Source of the DNA: Nannocystis exedens
Lineage (GTDB): Bacteria > Myxococcota_A > Polyangia > Nannocystales > Nannocystaceae
Assembly (NCBI RefSeq): GCF_002343915.1
Contig: NZ_NETK01000001.1
Location: 8,632,001 to 8,696,000, forward strand
Direction of reading: 5' to 3'
DNA: 64,000 nucleotides
The notes under the pieces were generated by a model. It did not search any database. It saw only the letters and a program-made list of their open reading frames with translations, and was not told the origin of the DNA. Position numbers and translations under genes: made by a program. Shown one piece after another: positions 18,353-27,060 of this stretch; position 1 is the stretch's first letter, and each line of letters starts with the position of its first letter.

Positions 18353-18799
18353 TCACGGCTCACACACGATACGAGCCCCGGCTGTGAGGCCTCGAGTCTC
18401 GGCGTCGTGCATCGATCGCACGGCTCGCTGCTCGTCCGGCTTCCCGGGCGGGAAAAATGGCAATGGCAAGAGAACGGGGTTTTGCCCATCTCGGTCATAG
18501 AACAGCCCTGCCAGGTGCGGGCAGCGAGGGCTCTCGACGATCTCCCATCGGGAGAGGGTCCCGTTCCCGTCGTGCCATTGCTGCACGACAGCGCCCGGAC
18601 CTCCGCACGTAACGTCGGCGCAAACCCGTTGCTGGGGGCTCGTGAACGAAGGCGTGGTCGAAGCGGATTGCGCTCCATGCACAGGCGAGGTGGCGGAGAC
18701 GCGCGGGCCGGTCGCATCGGTCGAGGACCCTGGTGGACGCGGAGCGCACCCGAGACCGAACGCGGGAAAGACGAAGACGAGCAAGGTCTCGAGCCGCAC
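18353..18799 (-). CDS. Possible small lipoprotein
   Basis: 148 residues from a GTG (VRLETLLVFVFPAFGLGC) with a good hydrophobic segment and lipobox-like FGLGC, then a Ser/Thr/Pro linker and a short domain CADVTCGGPGAVVQQWHDGN ... LAGLFYDRDGQNPVLL. No ribosome-binding site is visible and no family is recognised. It reads away from the adjacent ISL3 element. It could be the surviving 3' part of a larger gene. Confidence 0.4.
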   Translation of the reverse strand: MRLETLLVFVFPAFGLGCAPRPPGSSTDATGPRVSATSPVHGAQSASTTPSFTSPQQRVCADVTCGGPGAVVQQWHDGNGTLSRWEIVESPRCPHLAGLFYDRDGQNPVLLPLPFFPPGKPDEQRAVRSMHDAETRGLTAGARIVCEP

Positions 18800-18930
18800 G
18801 CACAGGAGGATACGACAAGCAAGCTGTTCAGGGGCGCTTGCCGAGTCGTTGAACAGGTCGAACATCGCCTCGCTGGCGACCCCCCTGAGCCAGCGATGAA
18901 CGATCGCGATCTTCCGCGAGGAGAAAATTT

Positions 18931-20269
18931 GGCTCTTCAGGGTTTGTGGTGGATACCGCTGACTCAGCGCGTGATCCCGGCAGGATAGAGGTCGAGGCCG
19001 CCGAGGTGGAAGTAGATCGCAGCTCGGAAGCGGTCGCGGTTACGGAAGCCGCGGGCGACGTACTTGAGCTTCTGGATGACCGAGTTAAGGCCCTCGGCAG
19101 AGGCGTTGGTGATCCGTTCGGTGGCTGCATGGATGATGCCGCCGAGGTGATTTTTGACCATGCGCGCGGCGGCCTTCATCGGCTCCAGGCGAGAGCGGAT
19201 AGCCCAATCGTACCACATGCCCCATTGGTCCCGCATGTTGCTCGGCGAGGTGTGCTCCCAGACCTCCATCGCCGCCTCCTTGAGCGCCCACGCGCGGGCC
19301 GTCCGCAGCGAGCTCGTCCGCAGCGCCTCGAAGTCGTCCCAGACCTCCTTGCTCATCCGTTCGGGGTTGCGCAGCCAGAGGTACTTGGTGCCCTTGAGCC
19401 GGTTGTCGCCGAGGCCGTGGAGAGCGCGGTGTTCCTCGCGTCGCACGTGGTCGACGGCTTGACCGAGGCGCGCGGCGACGTGGTACTTGTCGAAGGCGAT
19501 CTTCGCGTCGCCATCGGGGATGGCCTCGCGGACAGCTTGAATGTAGGGCTCGTGCATGTCCATGACGACCACGGAGACCGCAGCCCTCTCTGGGCGCGAA
19601 AAGCCGCTCAGGAAGCCCTTGAGGGCCCCCTTGCCGCGTCCGTCGGCGACGTGGATGACCCGCTTGCTGGCGGACTTCGGGTCATGCACGATCGTGACGT
19701 ACTCGTGGCGCCGCTGGAAGGAGGTCTCGTCGACGGCGAGCATCTCCGGCAGCGCGACCTCGCGGCGCTCGAGTCCGCGTTGTACTGCACGCTCCTGGAC
19801 GCCGGCGACCTGATCCCACGAGAGCCCGAGGCGCTCCGCGACCACTGCAATCGGCGCATCGCGGAGCCAGTCGATCACGAGCGCCTCGAACAGCGCGGTG
19901 AGCCGAGCGCTACCGTCCGCCCATGAGACGCGCATCGTGAGCGTACCGTGCTTCGGGCACGACGTCCGCGGTACGCCGGCTTCGATGATCGTCCGATACT
20001 GACACGTATCGAGGTGCCGCCATCGGCGAGTCCGCGTATCGTGACGGGGAACAGCCTGGCCACACTCCGGGCACGTCGTCGGCACATCGGGGTCGTGCTC
20101 GACCTCGATGACGATCTGCCCCTGCCCGAGCTGCAGCTTCACCGCAGCAACTCTCCAGGGAGCCTCGATACCGAGAATTCGGGCGTAGAGTTCGGTCTCT
20201 GCCATTTCGCGCACGATATCACGGCGCGATTTCGCGCGCAACCTGCGCCACCCTCAACCCTGAAGAGCC
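18931..20269 (-). mobile_element. ISL3-family insertion sequence, copy 1
   Basis: 1339-bp element with terminal inverted repeats GGCTCTTCAGGGTT(TG/GA)..GGTGG (about 22 bp, imperfect) at 18931 and 20269, one transposase gene, and 8-bp direct repeats GAAAATTT on both sides (18923-18930 and 20270-20277). ISL3 elements make 8-bp duplications and favour A+T-rich targets. Sequence-identical to copy 2 as far as I compared, so recent. Confidence 0.95.
18964..20205 (-). CDS. ISL3-family transposase, copy 1
   Basis: 413 residues (MAETELYARILG start; an in-frame start 12 codons upstream is possible). N-terminal zinc ribbon CPECG (residue about 47) ... RHD, WRHLDTCQ, SCPKHG; a helix-turn-helix stretch VVAERLGLSWDQVAG; catalytic DDE residues in LAVDETSF (D159), VVVMDMHEPY (D216) and the C-terminal AEGLNSVIQKLK (E371), followed by the conserved GFRNRDRFRAAIYFH. 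All key residues are intact, so it should be active. It fills the element between the inverted repeats. Confidence 0.95.
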   Translation of the reverse strand: MAETELYARILGIEAPWRVAAVKLQLGQGQIVIEVEHDPDVPTTCPECGQAVPRHDTRTRRWRHLDTCQYRTIIEAGVPRTSCPKHGTLTMRVSWADGSARLTALFEALVIDWLRDAPIAVVAERLGLSWDQVAGVQERAVQRGLERREVALPEMLAVDETSFQRRHEYVTIVHDPKSASKRVIHVADGRGKGALKGFLSGFSRPERAAVSVVVMDMHEPYIQAVREAIPDGDAKIAFDKYHVAARLGQAVDHVRREEHRALHGLGDNRLKGTKYLWLRNPERMSKEVWDDFEALRTSSLRTARAWALKEAAMEVWEHTSPSNMRDQWGMWYDWAIRSRLEPMKAAARMVKNHLGGIIHAATERITNASAEGLNSVIQKLKYVARGFRNRDRFRAAIYFHLGGLDLYPAGITR

Positions 20270-20278
20270 GAAAATTTT

Positions 20279-21617
20279 GGCTCTTCAGGGTTTGTGGTGG
20301 ATACCGCTGACTCAGCGCGTGATCCCGGCAGGATAGAGGTCGAGGCCGCCGAGGTGGAAGTAGATCGCAGCTCGGAAGCGGTCGCGGTTACGGAAGCCGC
20401 GGGCGACGTACTTGAGCTTCTGGATGACCGAGTTAAGGCCCTCGGCAGAGGCGTTGGTGATCCGTTCGGTGGCTGCATGGATGATGCCGCCGAGGTGATT
20501 TTTGACCATGCGCGCGGCGGCCTTCATCGGCTCCAGGCGAGAGCGGATAGCCCAATCGTACCACATGCCCCATTGGTCCCGCATGTTGCTCGGCGAGGTG
20601 TGCTCCCAGACCTCCATCGCCGCCTCCTTGAGCGCCCACGCGCGGGCCGTCCGCAGCGAGCTCGTCCGCAGCGCCTCGAAGTCGTCCCAGACCTCCTTGC
20701 TCATCCGTTCGGGGTTGCGCAGCCAGAGGTACTTGGTGCCCTTGAGCCGGTTGTCGCCGAGGCCGTGGAGAGCGCGGTGTTCCTCGCGTCGCACGTGGTC
20801 GACGGCTTGACCGAGGCGCGCGGCGACGTGGTACTTGTCGAAGGCGATCTTCGCGTCGCCATCGGGGATGGCCTCGCGGACAGCTTGAATGTAGGGCTCG
20901 TGCATGTCCATGACGACCACGGAGACCGCAGCCCTCTCTGGGCGCGAAAAGCCGCTCAGGAAGCCCTTGAGGGCCCCCTTGCCGCGTCCGTCGGCGACGT
21001 GGATGACCCGCTTGCTGGCGGACTTCGGGTCATGCACGATCGTGACGTACTCGTGGCGCCGCTGGAAGGAGGTCTCGTCGACGGCGAGCATCTCCGGCAG
21101 CGCGACCTCGCGGCGCTCGAGTCCGCGTTGTACTGCACGCTCCTGGACGCCGGCGACCTGATCCCACGAGAGCCCGAGGCGCTCCGCGACCACTGCAATC
21201 GGCGCATCGCGGAGCCAGTCGATCACGAGCGCCTCGAACAGCGCGGTGAGCCGAGCGCTACCGTCCGCCCATGAGACGCGCATCGTGAGCGTACCGTGCT
21301 TCGGGCACGACGTCCGCGGTACGCCGGCTTCGATGATCGTCCGATACTGACACGTATCGAGGTGCCGCCATCGGCGAGTCCGCGTATCGTGACGGGGAAC
21401 AGCCTGGCCACACTCCGGGCACGTCGTCGGCACATCGGGGTCGTGCTCGACCTCGATGACGATCTGCCCCTGCCCGAGCTGCAGCTTCACCGCAGCAACT
21501 CTCCAGGGAGCCTCGATACCGAGAATTCGGGCGTAGAGTTCGGTCTCTGCCATTTCGCGCACGATATCACGGCGCGATTTCGCGCGCAACCTGCGCCACC
21601 CTCAACCCTGAAGAGCC
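20279..21617 (-). mobile_element. ISL3-family insertion sequence, copy 2
   Basis: Second 1339-bp copy in the same orientation, separated from copy 1 by only nine bases (GAAAATTTT, 20270-20278). It is flanked by AAAATTTT at 20271-20278 and 21618-21625. The two target duplications overlap by seven bases, which fits two successive insertions into one A+T-rich spot. Confidence 0.95.
20312..21553 (-). CDS. ISL3-family transposase, copy 2
   Basis: 413 residues, identical to the transposase at 18964-20205 over its whole length, with the same zinc ribbon, DDE residues and start. Identity of the two coding regions means the second insertion or an exchange between copies is very recent. Confidence 0.95.
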   Translation of the reverse strand: MAETELYARILGIEAPWRVAAVKLQLGQGQIVIEVEHDPDVPTTCPECGQAVPRHDTRTRRWRHLDTCQYRTIIEAGVPRTSCPKHGTLTMRVSWADGSARLTALFEALVIDWLRDAPIAVVAERLGLSWDQVAGVQERAVQRGLERREVALPEMLAVDETSFQRRHEYVTIVHDPKSASKRVIHVADGRGKGALKGFLSGFSRPERAAVSVVVMDMHEPYIQAVREAIPDGDAKIAFDKYHVAARLGQAVDHVRREEHRALHGLGDNRLKGTKYLWLRNPERMSKEVWDDFEALRTSSLRTARAWALKEAAMEVWEHTSPSNMRDQWGMWYDWAIRSRLEPMKAAARMVKNHLGGIIHAATERITNASAEGLNSVIQKLKYVARGFRNRDRFRAAIYFHLGGLDLYPAGITR

Positions 21618-21826
21618 AAAATTTTTGCGTATACGCGTACCACAGCAGCGCCGTCATCATCGGGGGGGTTGAACGGCGTGGCTCCGCGCTCCCGTCGATA
21701 TGCCTTGAAGATCTCCGAGAGATCGAGACCGTCCCTCACCAGGTCTCGCACGAGGTGCGACGGATGCCCTTCCGGCACCAGCTTTTGTACGGAGGACGGC
21801 AGCGGCGCGTGCAGACGGGGCAGGGA
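21618..21826 (-). pseudogene. Truncated IS1182-family transposase, N-terminal fragment
   Basis: Minus-strand reading gives SSVQKLVPEGHPSHLVRDLV ... LDLSEIFKAYRRERGATPFNP, the N-terminal motif of IS1182-type transposases. A seven-C run (21663-21669) then shifts the frame: with one C fewer it continues PPMMTALLWYAYT, exactly the family's next motif. It is cut by the ISL3 target site; beyond the two ISL3 copies the minus strand gives FSSRKIA, which matches the next family motif, but nothing further is recognisable. Confidence 0.7.
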
Positions 21827-21933
21827 CCACGTGCACGGCGAGCTCTCTCGCGAAGTAGGAACTCGCCGGTTCACGGCGGAGGGCGCTCGGCTGCACGGGG
21901 CGGTCGACGGGCGAGGGCCGATGAAGGGATGCC

Positions 21934-23292
21934 CTACGGGCGTACGTTCGCCAGCACTTCTCCGAGGTAGTCGTCGGAGTCGCCGGGCTCGAGGACGACG
22001 CTGCCCGTCGCCATGCACAGCTCGACGGTCTCGGCGCAGGGCGCGGCGACCAGAACCGCGGCGCCGTTGCGGTCGCCGACTTGCCGCATTGTCGTGGGCA
22101 CCCCCTCGGCGTCGAGCGCGGCGAGGAACGTACCCGAGCAGTTGTACAATCCGTCGTCGCACGACGAGCTGGAGTGCTCCCGCTCCGCGGAGAGCTCGCC
22201 GAGCGTCACGTCGGCGCTCGAACGCATCGCCAGCCACAGCCGCCCGTCGTCGGCGAACGCCAGGTCGCTCGGCGCTGCACTGCCCTGGACGACCCACTTG
22301 CGGGCGCCGTCGCCGGCGATCCGCAGGTACGCCGCGCTGCCGGCCGCCTCCGTGAGCGTCAGCTCGGACGCGTCACCGACGTACACGGTGAGCGCCTCCT
22401 CGAACGAGAGCGCCAGGCCGATGGTCCCGTCGGGCGCCAGCGCGAGGCTTCGCGGCTGCGCCGAACTCTCCGGCGGCGCCGCGAACTCGCGCTCCCACGT
22501 CAGCACGCCATCCGGCGCGTACTGGCGCAGCGCGACGGCCCGCGACGACGTGGGCCCTGCGGTCACGATCGTGCCGTCCGCCGCGCCCGCGACGTGGAGC
22601 TGGCCCTGTCCGCTGTCGAGCTGCGACCACGTCACGGCGCCCGTCTCGTCGAGCCGGGCCAGCACGTGCGTCAAGCCCGGCATGTCGATGAGGGCCTCGT
22701 CGGGAGTCCCCGGCGCGAACACGAATGCGTGCCCGATCCCGACCGCGAGCGCGAAGCCGTCGCCGACCGCGGCGATGCCGGGATCGACAAGGGAGGCACC
22801 GGCGTCCTCGCTCCGCAGCAGCTCGACGGCGTTCACCAGCTCTCCGGACGCGAGCGAGAAGGTGGTCACGATCGCGGAGCCGCCCGCCGCCCCGGCGAAG
22901 CTCGGCCCCTCCGGGAGCTCGAGCCCCATCGTCGTCTCCCACACCACCGCGGCGAGACCGGCGTCGACGTTGACTCCCAGCGCCATCGCGCCCACCGGCG
23001 GCAGCTCGCGCTGCCACACCTCGGCGCCGCCGCCGTCGACGCGGAGCAGCCCGCGAGAGTTCAGGACGATGACGTCGTTGCCGCCCGCCCGCTCGAGCCC
23101 GCGGCAGGCGTAGATGTCTTGCATCTCGTACGCGAACGGACCCGAGCACTGCCCGCCCCCTCCGCCGGACGTGCCGTTCGTGTCGTCGCCAGTGCTACCG
23201 GCGCTGTTGCCGTTGCTGCGGTCATCGCCACAGGCCGCGAGGCAGACCGCCAGGAACGCGACGTGTGCACCGAGTCGGAAGCGGCAGGACAT
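21934..23292 (-). CDS. Beta-propeller lipoprotein
   Basis: 452 residues from MSCRFRLG. Lipobox LAVCLAAC, a Gly/Asn/Ser/Thr linker of about 30 residues, then blade-like repeats with the pattern V-x-x-D-x-x-G-x-x-x-W (GLLRVDGGGAEVWQREL, LARLDETGAVTWSQL, ALRQYAPDGVLTWEREF, LRIAGDGARKWVVQ), typical of PQQ-like/SBBP propellers. Cysteine pairs occur near both ends (QCSG...YACRG; SCDDGLYNCSG). Probably a cell-surface protein; no enzymatic motif. It converges on nothing intact: its 3' side abuts the IS1182 remnant. Confidence 0.8.
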   Translation of the reverse strand: MSCRFRLGAHVAFLAVCLAACGDDRSNGNSAGSTGDDTNGTSGGGGGQCSGPFAYEMQDIYACRGLERAGGNDVIVLNSRGLLRVDGGGAEVWQRELPPVGAMALGVNVDAGLAAVVWETTMGLELPEGPSFAGAAGGSAIVTTFSLASGELVNAVELLRSEDAGASLVDPGIAAVGDGFALAVGIGHAFVFAPGTPDEALIDMPGLTHVLARLDETGAVTWSQLDSGQGQLHVAGAADGTIVTAGPTSSRAVALRQYAPDGVLTWEREFAAPPESSAQPRSLALAPDGTIGLALSFEEALTVYVGDASELTLTEAAGSAAYLRIAGDGARKWVVQGSAAPSDLAFADDGRLWLAMRSSADVTLGELSAEREHSSSSCDDGLYNCSGTFLAALDAEGVPTTMRQVGDRNGAAVLVAAPCAETVELCMATGSVVLEPGDSDDYLGEVLANVRP

Positions 23293-23748
23293 GGGCTCGA
23301 GAGATATCAGCATCGCTCGACCCCATCCACCCCCGGACTCGCCTGGGGTCGGGGTCCCCCGAGTCGATCGGACGATCGATGGAGCGCCGCGGCGCCTGCC
23401 GGGCGCGGGTTTGAAGGATGGTCATGAGGACATGTCCTCATGCTCGGGTGGCGCGGCGGGTACATGGGCGCACGGGTGGGCGCGCGGGGCGCGGGCGCGG
23501 CCGGCTTGGCGGGGGGGCAGGCCGAGCGCGGCGGCGGCCTCAATCGTCTCCATCGGCGCCTCGGGGAACTCGATGGTGGTGTCGGACATGCCGCCGATGG
23601 CGACGACGTCCGCACGCGAGCGGCCAGCGACGGGTTGGGCCCGATGAGCAGGGTCATGGGCCGGCGGCGCCACTCGAACATGCGGGTGTGGTCTTTCGAG
23701 TTCCCGGTGGGAACTTGCCATCGTGAGCGTTTCGCGCAGCATGGCTTC
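23293..23748. other. Gene-poor spacer with a palindromic array and possible coding debris
   Basis: Holds the array at 23414-23442. On the minus strand MSDTTIEFPEAPMETIEAAA (start 23592) and MTLLIGPNPSLAARV (start about 23656) look protein-like in two different frames, perhaps pieces of one frameshifted gene. Too little to name. Confidence 0.4.
23414..23442. repeat. Palindromic array, 20-bp perfect palindrome
   Basis: CATGAGGACATGTCCTCATG (23423-23442) is a perfect palindrome centred on the consensus GGACATGTCC; a degenerate core GATG lies 14 bases before the central CATG (23417/23431). Confidence 0.8.
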
Positions 23749-24250
23749 ATGAACGAGGAGGAGCTCTACGGGAAGGTTCTCGGCCTCAGCGACCCCTGGC
23801 GGGTGGAGTCCGTCGACCTTCGGCTCACGGAGGGGGAGATCCTGATTCACGTCGATCAGGACGACGTCCGGCTGCCGTGCCCCGAGCGTGGCAAGCCCTG
23901 CGCGCTGCATGACCACGCGGAGGAGCGTCGGTGGCGGCATTTGGATACCTGCCAGGGCCCAGCCAGAGAGCCTCCTGGGCTTCTACGATACGCTGTCGCC
24001 GGTGCAGCTCGCGGGCATCAAAGTTGTCGCAATGGACATGGGGTCGCCGTACGTGAGCGCGACCCTGAATGCGTCCCCAGCGCGGAGTCGAAGATCGTCA
24101 TCGTCCAGTTTCACGTCATGCAGCACATGAACAAGGCCGTCGACAAGGTGCGGCGCGACGAGCATCGCCAGCTGCTCTCCGTACGCGACCAGGCCCTCAC
24201 CGGGAGCCGCTTCCTGGGGGCGGAGAACGAGCCTCGCAAGAAGCTTCCAC
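23749..24250 (+). pseudogene. Degenerate ISL3-family transposase
   Basis: MNEEELYGKVLGLSDPWRVE and the zinc-ribbon region (LPCPERGKPCALHDHAEERRWRHLDTCQ, split here by the broken Cys) align with the intact ISL3 transposases nearby, but about 110 residues are missing after TCQ. The catalytic segment resumes in another frame (LAGIKVVAMDMGSPYVSATL), then KIVIVQFHVMQHMNKAVDKV and RRDEHRQLLSVRDQAL before the end is lost. It is a different, older ISL3 lineage than the two intact copies. Confidence 0.8.
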
Positions 24251-24271
24251 GCAATCAGGCTACCGCATCGC

Positions 24272-24505
24272 GTGGGAGAACGATCCTATCCGGTGGTGGG
24301 AAAGATCGCGGTAGGCAAAATTGATACCTTGCATCTGGCGCGGCTCCGAACGCGCATGCAGGAGCGGGGGAACATCCAAAGTTCCATCCAGCAAGTGGCA
24401 GCCCTGCTGGTGCTCAGCGATCGCCTTGCGCTTGACGACGGCTATTTGCAGGCCGAAGCGCCGGCGGCGTATCTCGACTTCATACGCCGGGAGACCGCGC
24501 CGTGA
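24272..24505 (+). CDS. Possible small hypothetical protein
   Basis: 77 codons; the stretch MQERGNIQSSIQQVAALLVL ... DDGYLQAEAPAAYLDFIRRE is helix-rich and composed like a real protein, with a possible start at 24356 (50 residues). No family recognised; it may be the tail of a gene interrupted by the neighbouring ISL3 remnant. Confidence 0.35.
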   Translation: MGERSYPVVGKIAVGKIDTLHLARLRTRMQERGNIQSSIQQVAALLVLSDRLALDDGYLQAEAPAAYLDFIRRETAP

Positions 24506-24603
24506 GCTGCGGGGATTTCATGCGCCGGGCGATGAGCCGCGCGACGACCGCAGCGCCGCCGTCTCGGCGCTCGCGGGCGGTTCGGGTCGAACAGCGGACG
24601 CTG

Positions 24604-25449
24604 TCACGTGCCGGAGACGTTGCCGCCGCGCTCCTTGCGGGAGCAGCTCTCCTGGCCGGTGTTGAGGTTGCTGACCTCGAGGTCCTCGAAGTCCTGGCCG
24701 ACGGTCATGTCGCGGCGCGTCGCCTCGAAGTCGTCGCGCCTGCCCGAGGCCCGGTTCATGCCGCCGGCGCCCTGCAGGTCGCGCCTTTCGACCCGGAGGT
24801 TGTTCTGCACGTCGCGCACGCCCGAGACGTCTTCGATCAGGTCCTCGACGAGCCGCTTGATGTAGCGATCGTCGACGGTGCCGGTCACGACGACGTCGCC
24901 GCTGTCGACGCGGATCTCGATGTCACTGGCGTCGATGTGCGGGCTGTAGGTCAGCGCCTCGTTGATGTCTTCGACGATCCGCGCGTCGGGGCGCGTGTAG
25001 CCCCGCGGGCCGTGGCCGGAGAAGCGCCCGCGCCGGTGCAAGGGCCGCCCGCGCACGCCGGTCGGCAACACCTGTTGATAATACGCGTGGGGGCTCGGGG
25101 GCCACGGCGCGCCGCGGCCCATGAACTGCCACGGCCATACCTGCGGCGAGGGCACGAATTCGTGCGGGAACACCTCGGGGGTGCGCTCGCGCCGACGTCG
25201 CTTGCCGCTGCGCCTCAGCTCCTCGATCCGCTGCAGCTTCTGCTGTCGTCGCTCGGCGCGGGCCTGCAGCCGGGCGTCGCGACGGCTGCGCCTGGCGTCG
25301 AGCCGCAGCCGAGAGGTGGCCTCCTCGTCGCCGAACCACGCGCGCACGCGATCGATCGCCCGCGCCAGCAGGCCGCGCGTCTCGCCCAGATCTCGCCGCC
25401 CGCGGTGCCCGCGGCGGCGCCCGCGGTGGTGATGTTTGTCGTTCTGCAT
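24604..25449 (-). CDS. BON-domain protein
   Basis: 281 residues starting MQNDKHHHRG. The N-terminal half is strongly basic (RGRRRGHRGRR, RRSRRDARLQARAERRQQK) with an aromatic/Pro patch (PSPQVWPWQFMGRGAPWPPS); the C-terminal half holds one BON domain (DARIVEDINEALTYSPHIDASDIEIRVDSGDVVVTGTV ... VSGVRDVQNNL, given here in parts of the family pattern), known from OsmY-like proteins that bind phospholipid or sense stress. There is no signal peptide, so a cytoplasmic or nucleoid/membrane-surface location is likely. Divergent from the AraC-type gene, with a five-unit palindromic array in the spacer. Confidence 0.75.
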   Translation of the reverse strand: MQNDKHHHRGRRRGHRGRRDLGETRGLLARAIDRVRAWFGDEEATSRLRLDARRSRRDARLQARAERRQQKLQRIEELRRSGKRRRRERTPEVFPHEFVPSPQVWPWQFMGRGAPWPPSPHAYYQQVLPTGVRGRPLHRRGRFSGHGPRGYTRPDARIVEDINEALTYSPHIDASDIEIRVDSGDVVVTGTVDDRYIKRLVEDLIEDVSGVRDVQNNLRVERRDLQGAGGMNRASGRRDDFEATRRDMTVGQDFEDLEVSNLNTGQESCSRKERGGNVSGT

Positions 25450-25891
25450 GGTTCGTTCCTCCGCGGTCGGCAAATTGCGGCGGCAAACGACGTGAGCCAC
25501 GAACTTCGCCCGTCGCGCCGCGGCACGGGCCGCCGCTGCGCCTGAGGTTCCTTGCGCGGGCCCGAGTGCGTAGTGGCCGCAGCGAGCCGAGGCGTGCCGC
25601 GGCGGTGGTGTGAGGATGTTCTGAGGGACATGCTGCAATGAGCATGTCTTACAGGGCATGTCTTCCGGGGCATGTCCTGGAGTGATGGGGCGTCGCGGGG
25701 TCCGCGGCCGGGAGCGATCCGGGGCGGGCGCTCGCGCTCGGCTGCGCGCCAGGGACGCGGGCCTCGGCGCGCCGAGGGCCGACGGCCGGAGCCGATCGAG
25801 CCGGACCTGCAGCGCTCCGAGGAGCGGCGCGCGAGAGGGCGGGCGCGGGCGATTGACGGCCGCGCGCCGGGGCGCTGAAGTGGCGGTGGAC
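25450..25891. other. Intergenic spacer between divergent genes
   Basis: Contains the five-unit array at 25612-25680 and otherwise high-GC sequence in which I see no gene. Confidence 0.6.
25612..25680. repeat. Five-unit 14-bp palindromic array
   Basis: Cores at 25615 (GATG), 25629, 25643, 25657 and 25671 (CATG), each exactly 14 bases apart; flanks vary around RRRCATGYYY. Lies between the divergent BON and AraC-type genes. Confidence 0.9.
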
Positions 25892-26899
25892 ATGACCCCG
25901 TCCACCGCGTGCATCAAGGCGATCCGGAGCTGCGTGCTCGGCGCGGCGCGCTTCGGCGTCGCCCCGGACGAGCTCGCCCGCCGGCTCGAGTTCGACCCGG
26001 CGCTGCTGGTCGACCCACACGTGCGGGTGCCCCACGCGCTGTTCCTGCGGGCGTGGGAGGAGGTGCCGGCGCTGTGCGGCGCTCCGAGCTTCGGCCTGGG
26101 GGCGGCGGAGCTGCTGTGCGACGCGCCGTTCGACGTCGTCGACTACGTGTGCGCGCAGGGGCCGACGCTGCGGCAGGCGATCGAGCGGATGCTGCGCTAT
26201 CAACGGCTCCACCACGACGACGCCGAGCTGACGCTGACGATCGCGGACGGGCAGGCGCGGCTGCAGCTGCGCCTGCGCGGGACGGCCTGCGCGCCGCGCC
26301 ACTTCGCCGAGTACGCGGTGACGACGTGGTTCTTGCGGGCGCGGGCGCTGGTCGGGCCGACGTTCGCGGCGCGGCGGGTCGGGTTCCAGCACGGACCGCC
26401 GGCCGACATCGAACCGCACCGCCGGATCTTCGGCGCGCCGCTGGCGTTCCGCGAGGTCGGGAGCGGCCTCGAGTTCCGCGCCGAACTGCTCGAGGCGCCG
26501 GTCCGCGGGGCCGACCCGTCGCTGGCAGCGCTGCTCGAGCGCCACGCCGACGAGCTCCTGGCCCGCCTGCCGGCCCGCGACGACCTGGTCCATCGCGTGA
26601 AGACGCACGTGGTCCGCGCGCTGCCCGGCGAGCTGCCGTCGCTCGAGGCGACCGCGAAGGCGCTGGCGACCAGCACGCGCACGCTGCAGCGGGCGCTGCA
26701 GGCGGAGGGCACGACGTACCAGGCGCTGGTCGACGAGGTGCGCCGCGACCTGTCGTTCGGGTACCTGCGCGAGGGCCAGCGCACGGTGTCGGAGATCGCG
26801 TTCCTGCTCGGCTTCACCGAGGTGGCGACGTTCACCCGCGCGTTCCGCCGCTGGACCGGCTCGGTGCCGTCGGTCTGGCGACAGCGCGAGGGGTCGTGA
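25892..26899 (+). CDS. AraC-family transcriptional regulator (ligand-binding N-terminus)
   Basis: 335 residues. N-terminal AraC-binding-like (PF12625 type) domain (VDPHVRVPHALFLRAWEEV ... GLGAAELLCDAPFDVVDYV ... PADIEPHRRIFGAPLAF) and a C-terminal double HTH: ATAKALATSTRTLQRALQAEG and VSEIAFLLGFTEVATFTRAF followed by RRWTGSVPSVWRQ. Relatives of this subgroup control aromatic, fatty-acid or ornithine/arginine metabolism. Start ATG 25892; a GTG 12 bases upstream is in frame. The target may be the TerB-Coq4 gene 161 bases downstream (inference). Confidence 0.85.
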   Translation: MTPSTACIKAIRSCVLGAARFGVAPDELARRLEFDPALLVDPHVRVPHALFLRAWEEVPALCGAPSFGLGAAELLCDAPFDVVDYVCAQGPTLRQAIERMLRYQRLHHDDAELTLTIADGQARLQLRLRGTACAPRHFAEYAVTTWFLRARALVGPTFAARRVGFQHGPPADIEPHRRIFGAPLAFREVGSGLEFRAELLEAPVRGADPSLAALLERHADELLARLPARDDLVHRVKTHVVRALPGELPSLEATAKALATSTRTLQRALQAEGTTYQALVDEVRRDLSFGYLREGQRTVSEIAFLLGFTEVATFTRAFRRWTGSVPSVWRQREGS

Positions 26900-27060
26900 C
26901 GGCGAGTCCCTCGCGCGTGGACGGGCGCGTGACGGGAACAAGGCCTCGACGGCAGATCGAGGGCGCGCGGGCGAGTGACGCGGGACGACAAATCGTTGGC
27001 GCGCGGCGACAAGGCGCGGGCGACGGCGCGGGCGCACCATGGGGGCACGGAGAACACGCC

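Noticed and set aside
18946..19926. 326-codon plus-strand frame inside ISL3 copy 1 (and its twin in copy 2)
   Set aside because: Antisense of the transposase; identical in both copies only because the elements are identical.
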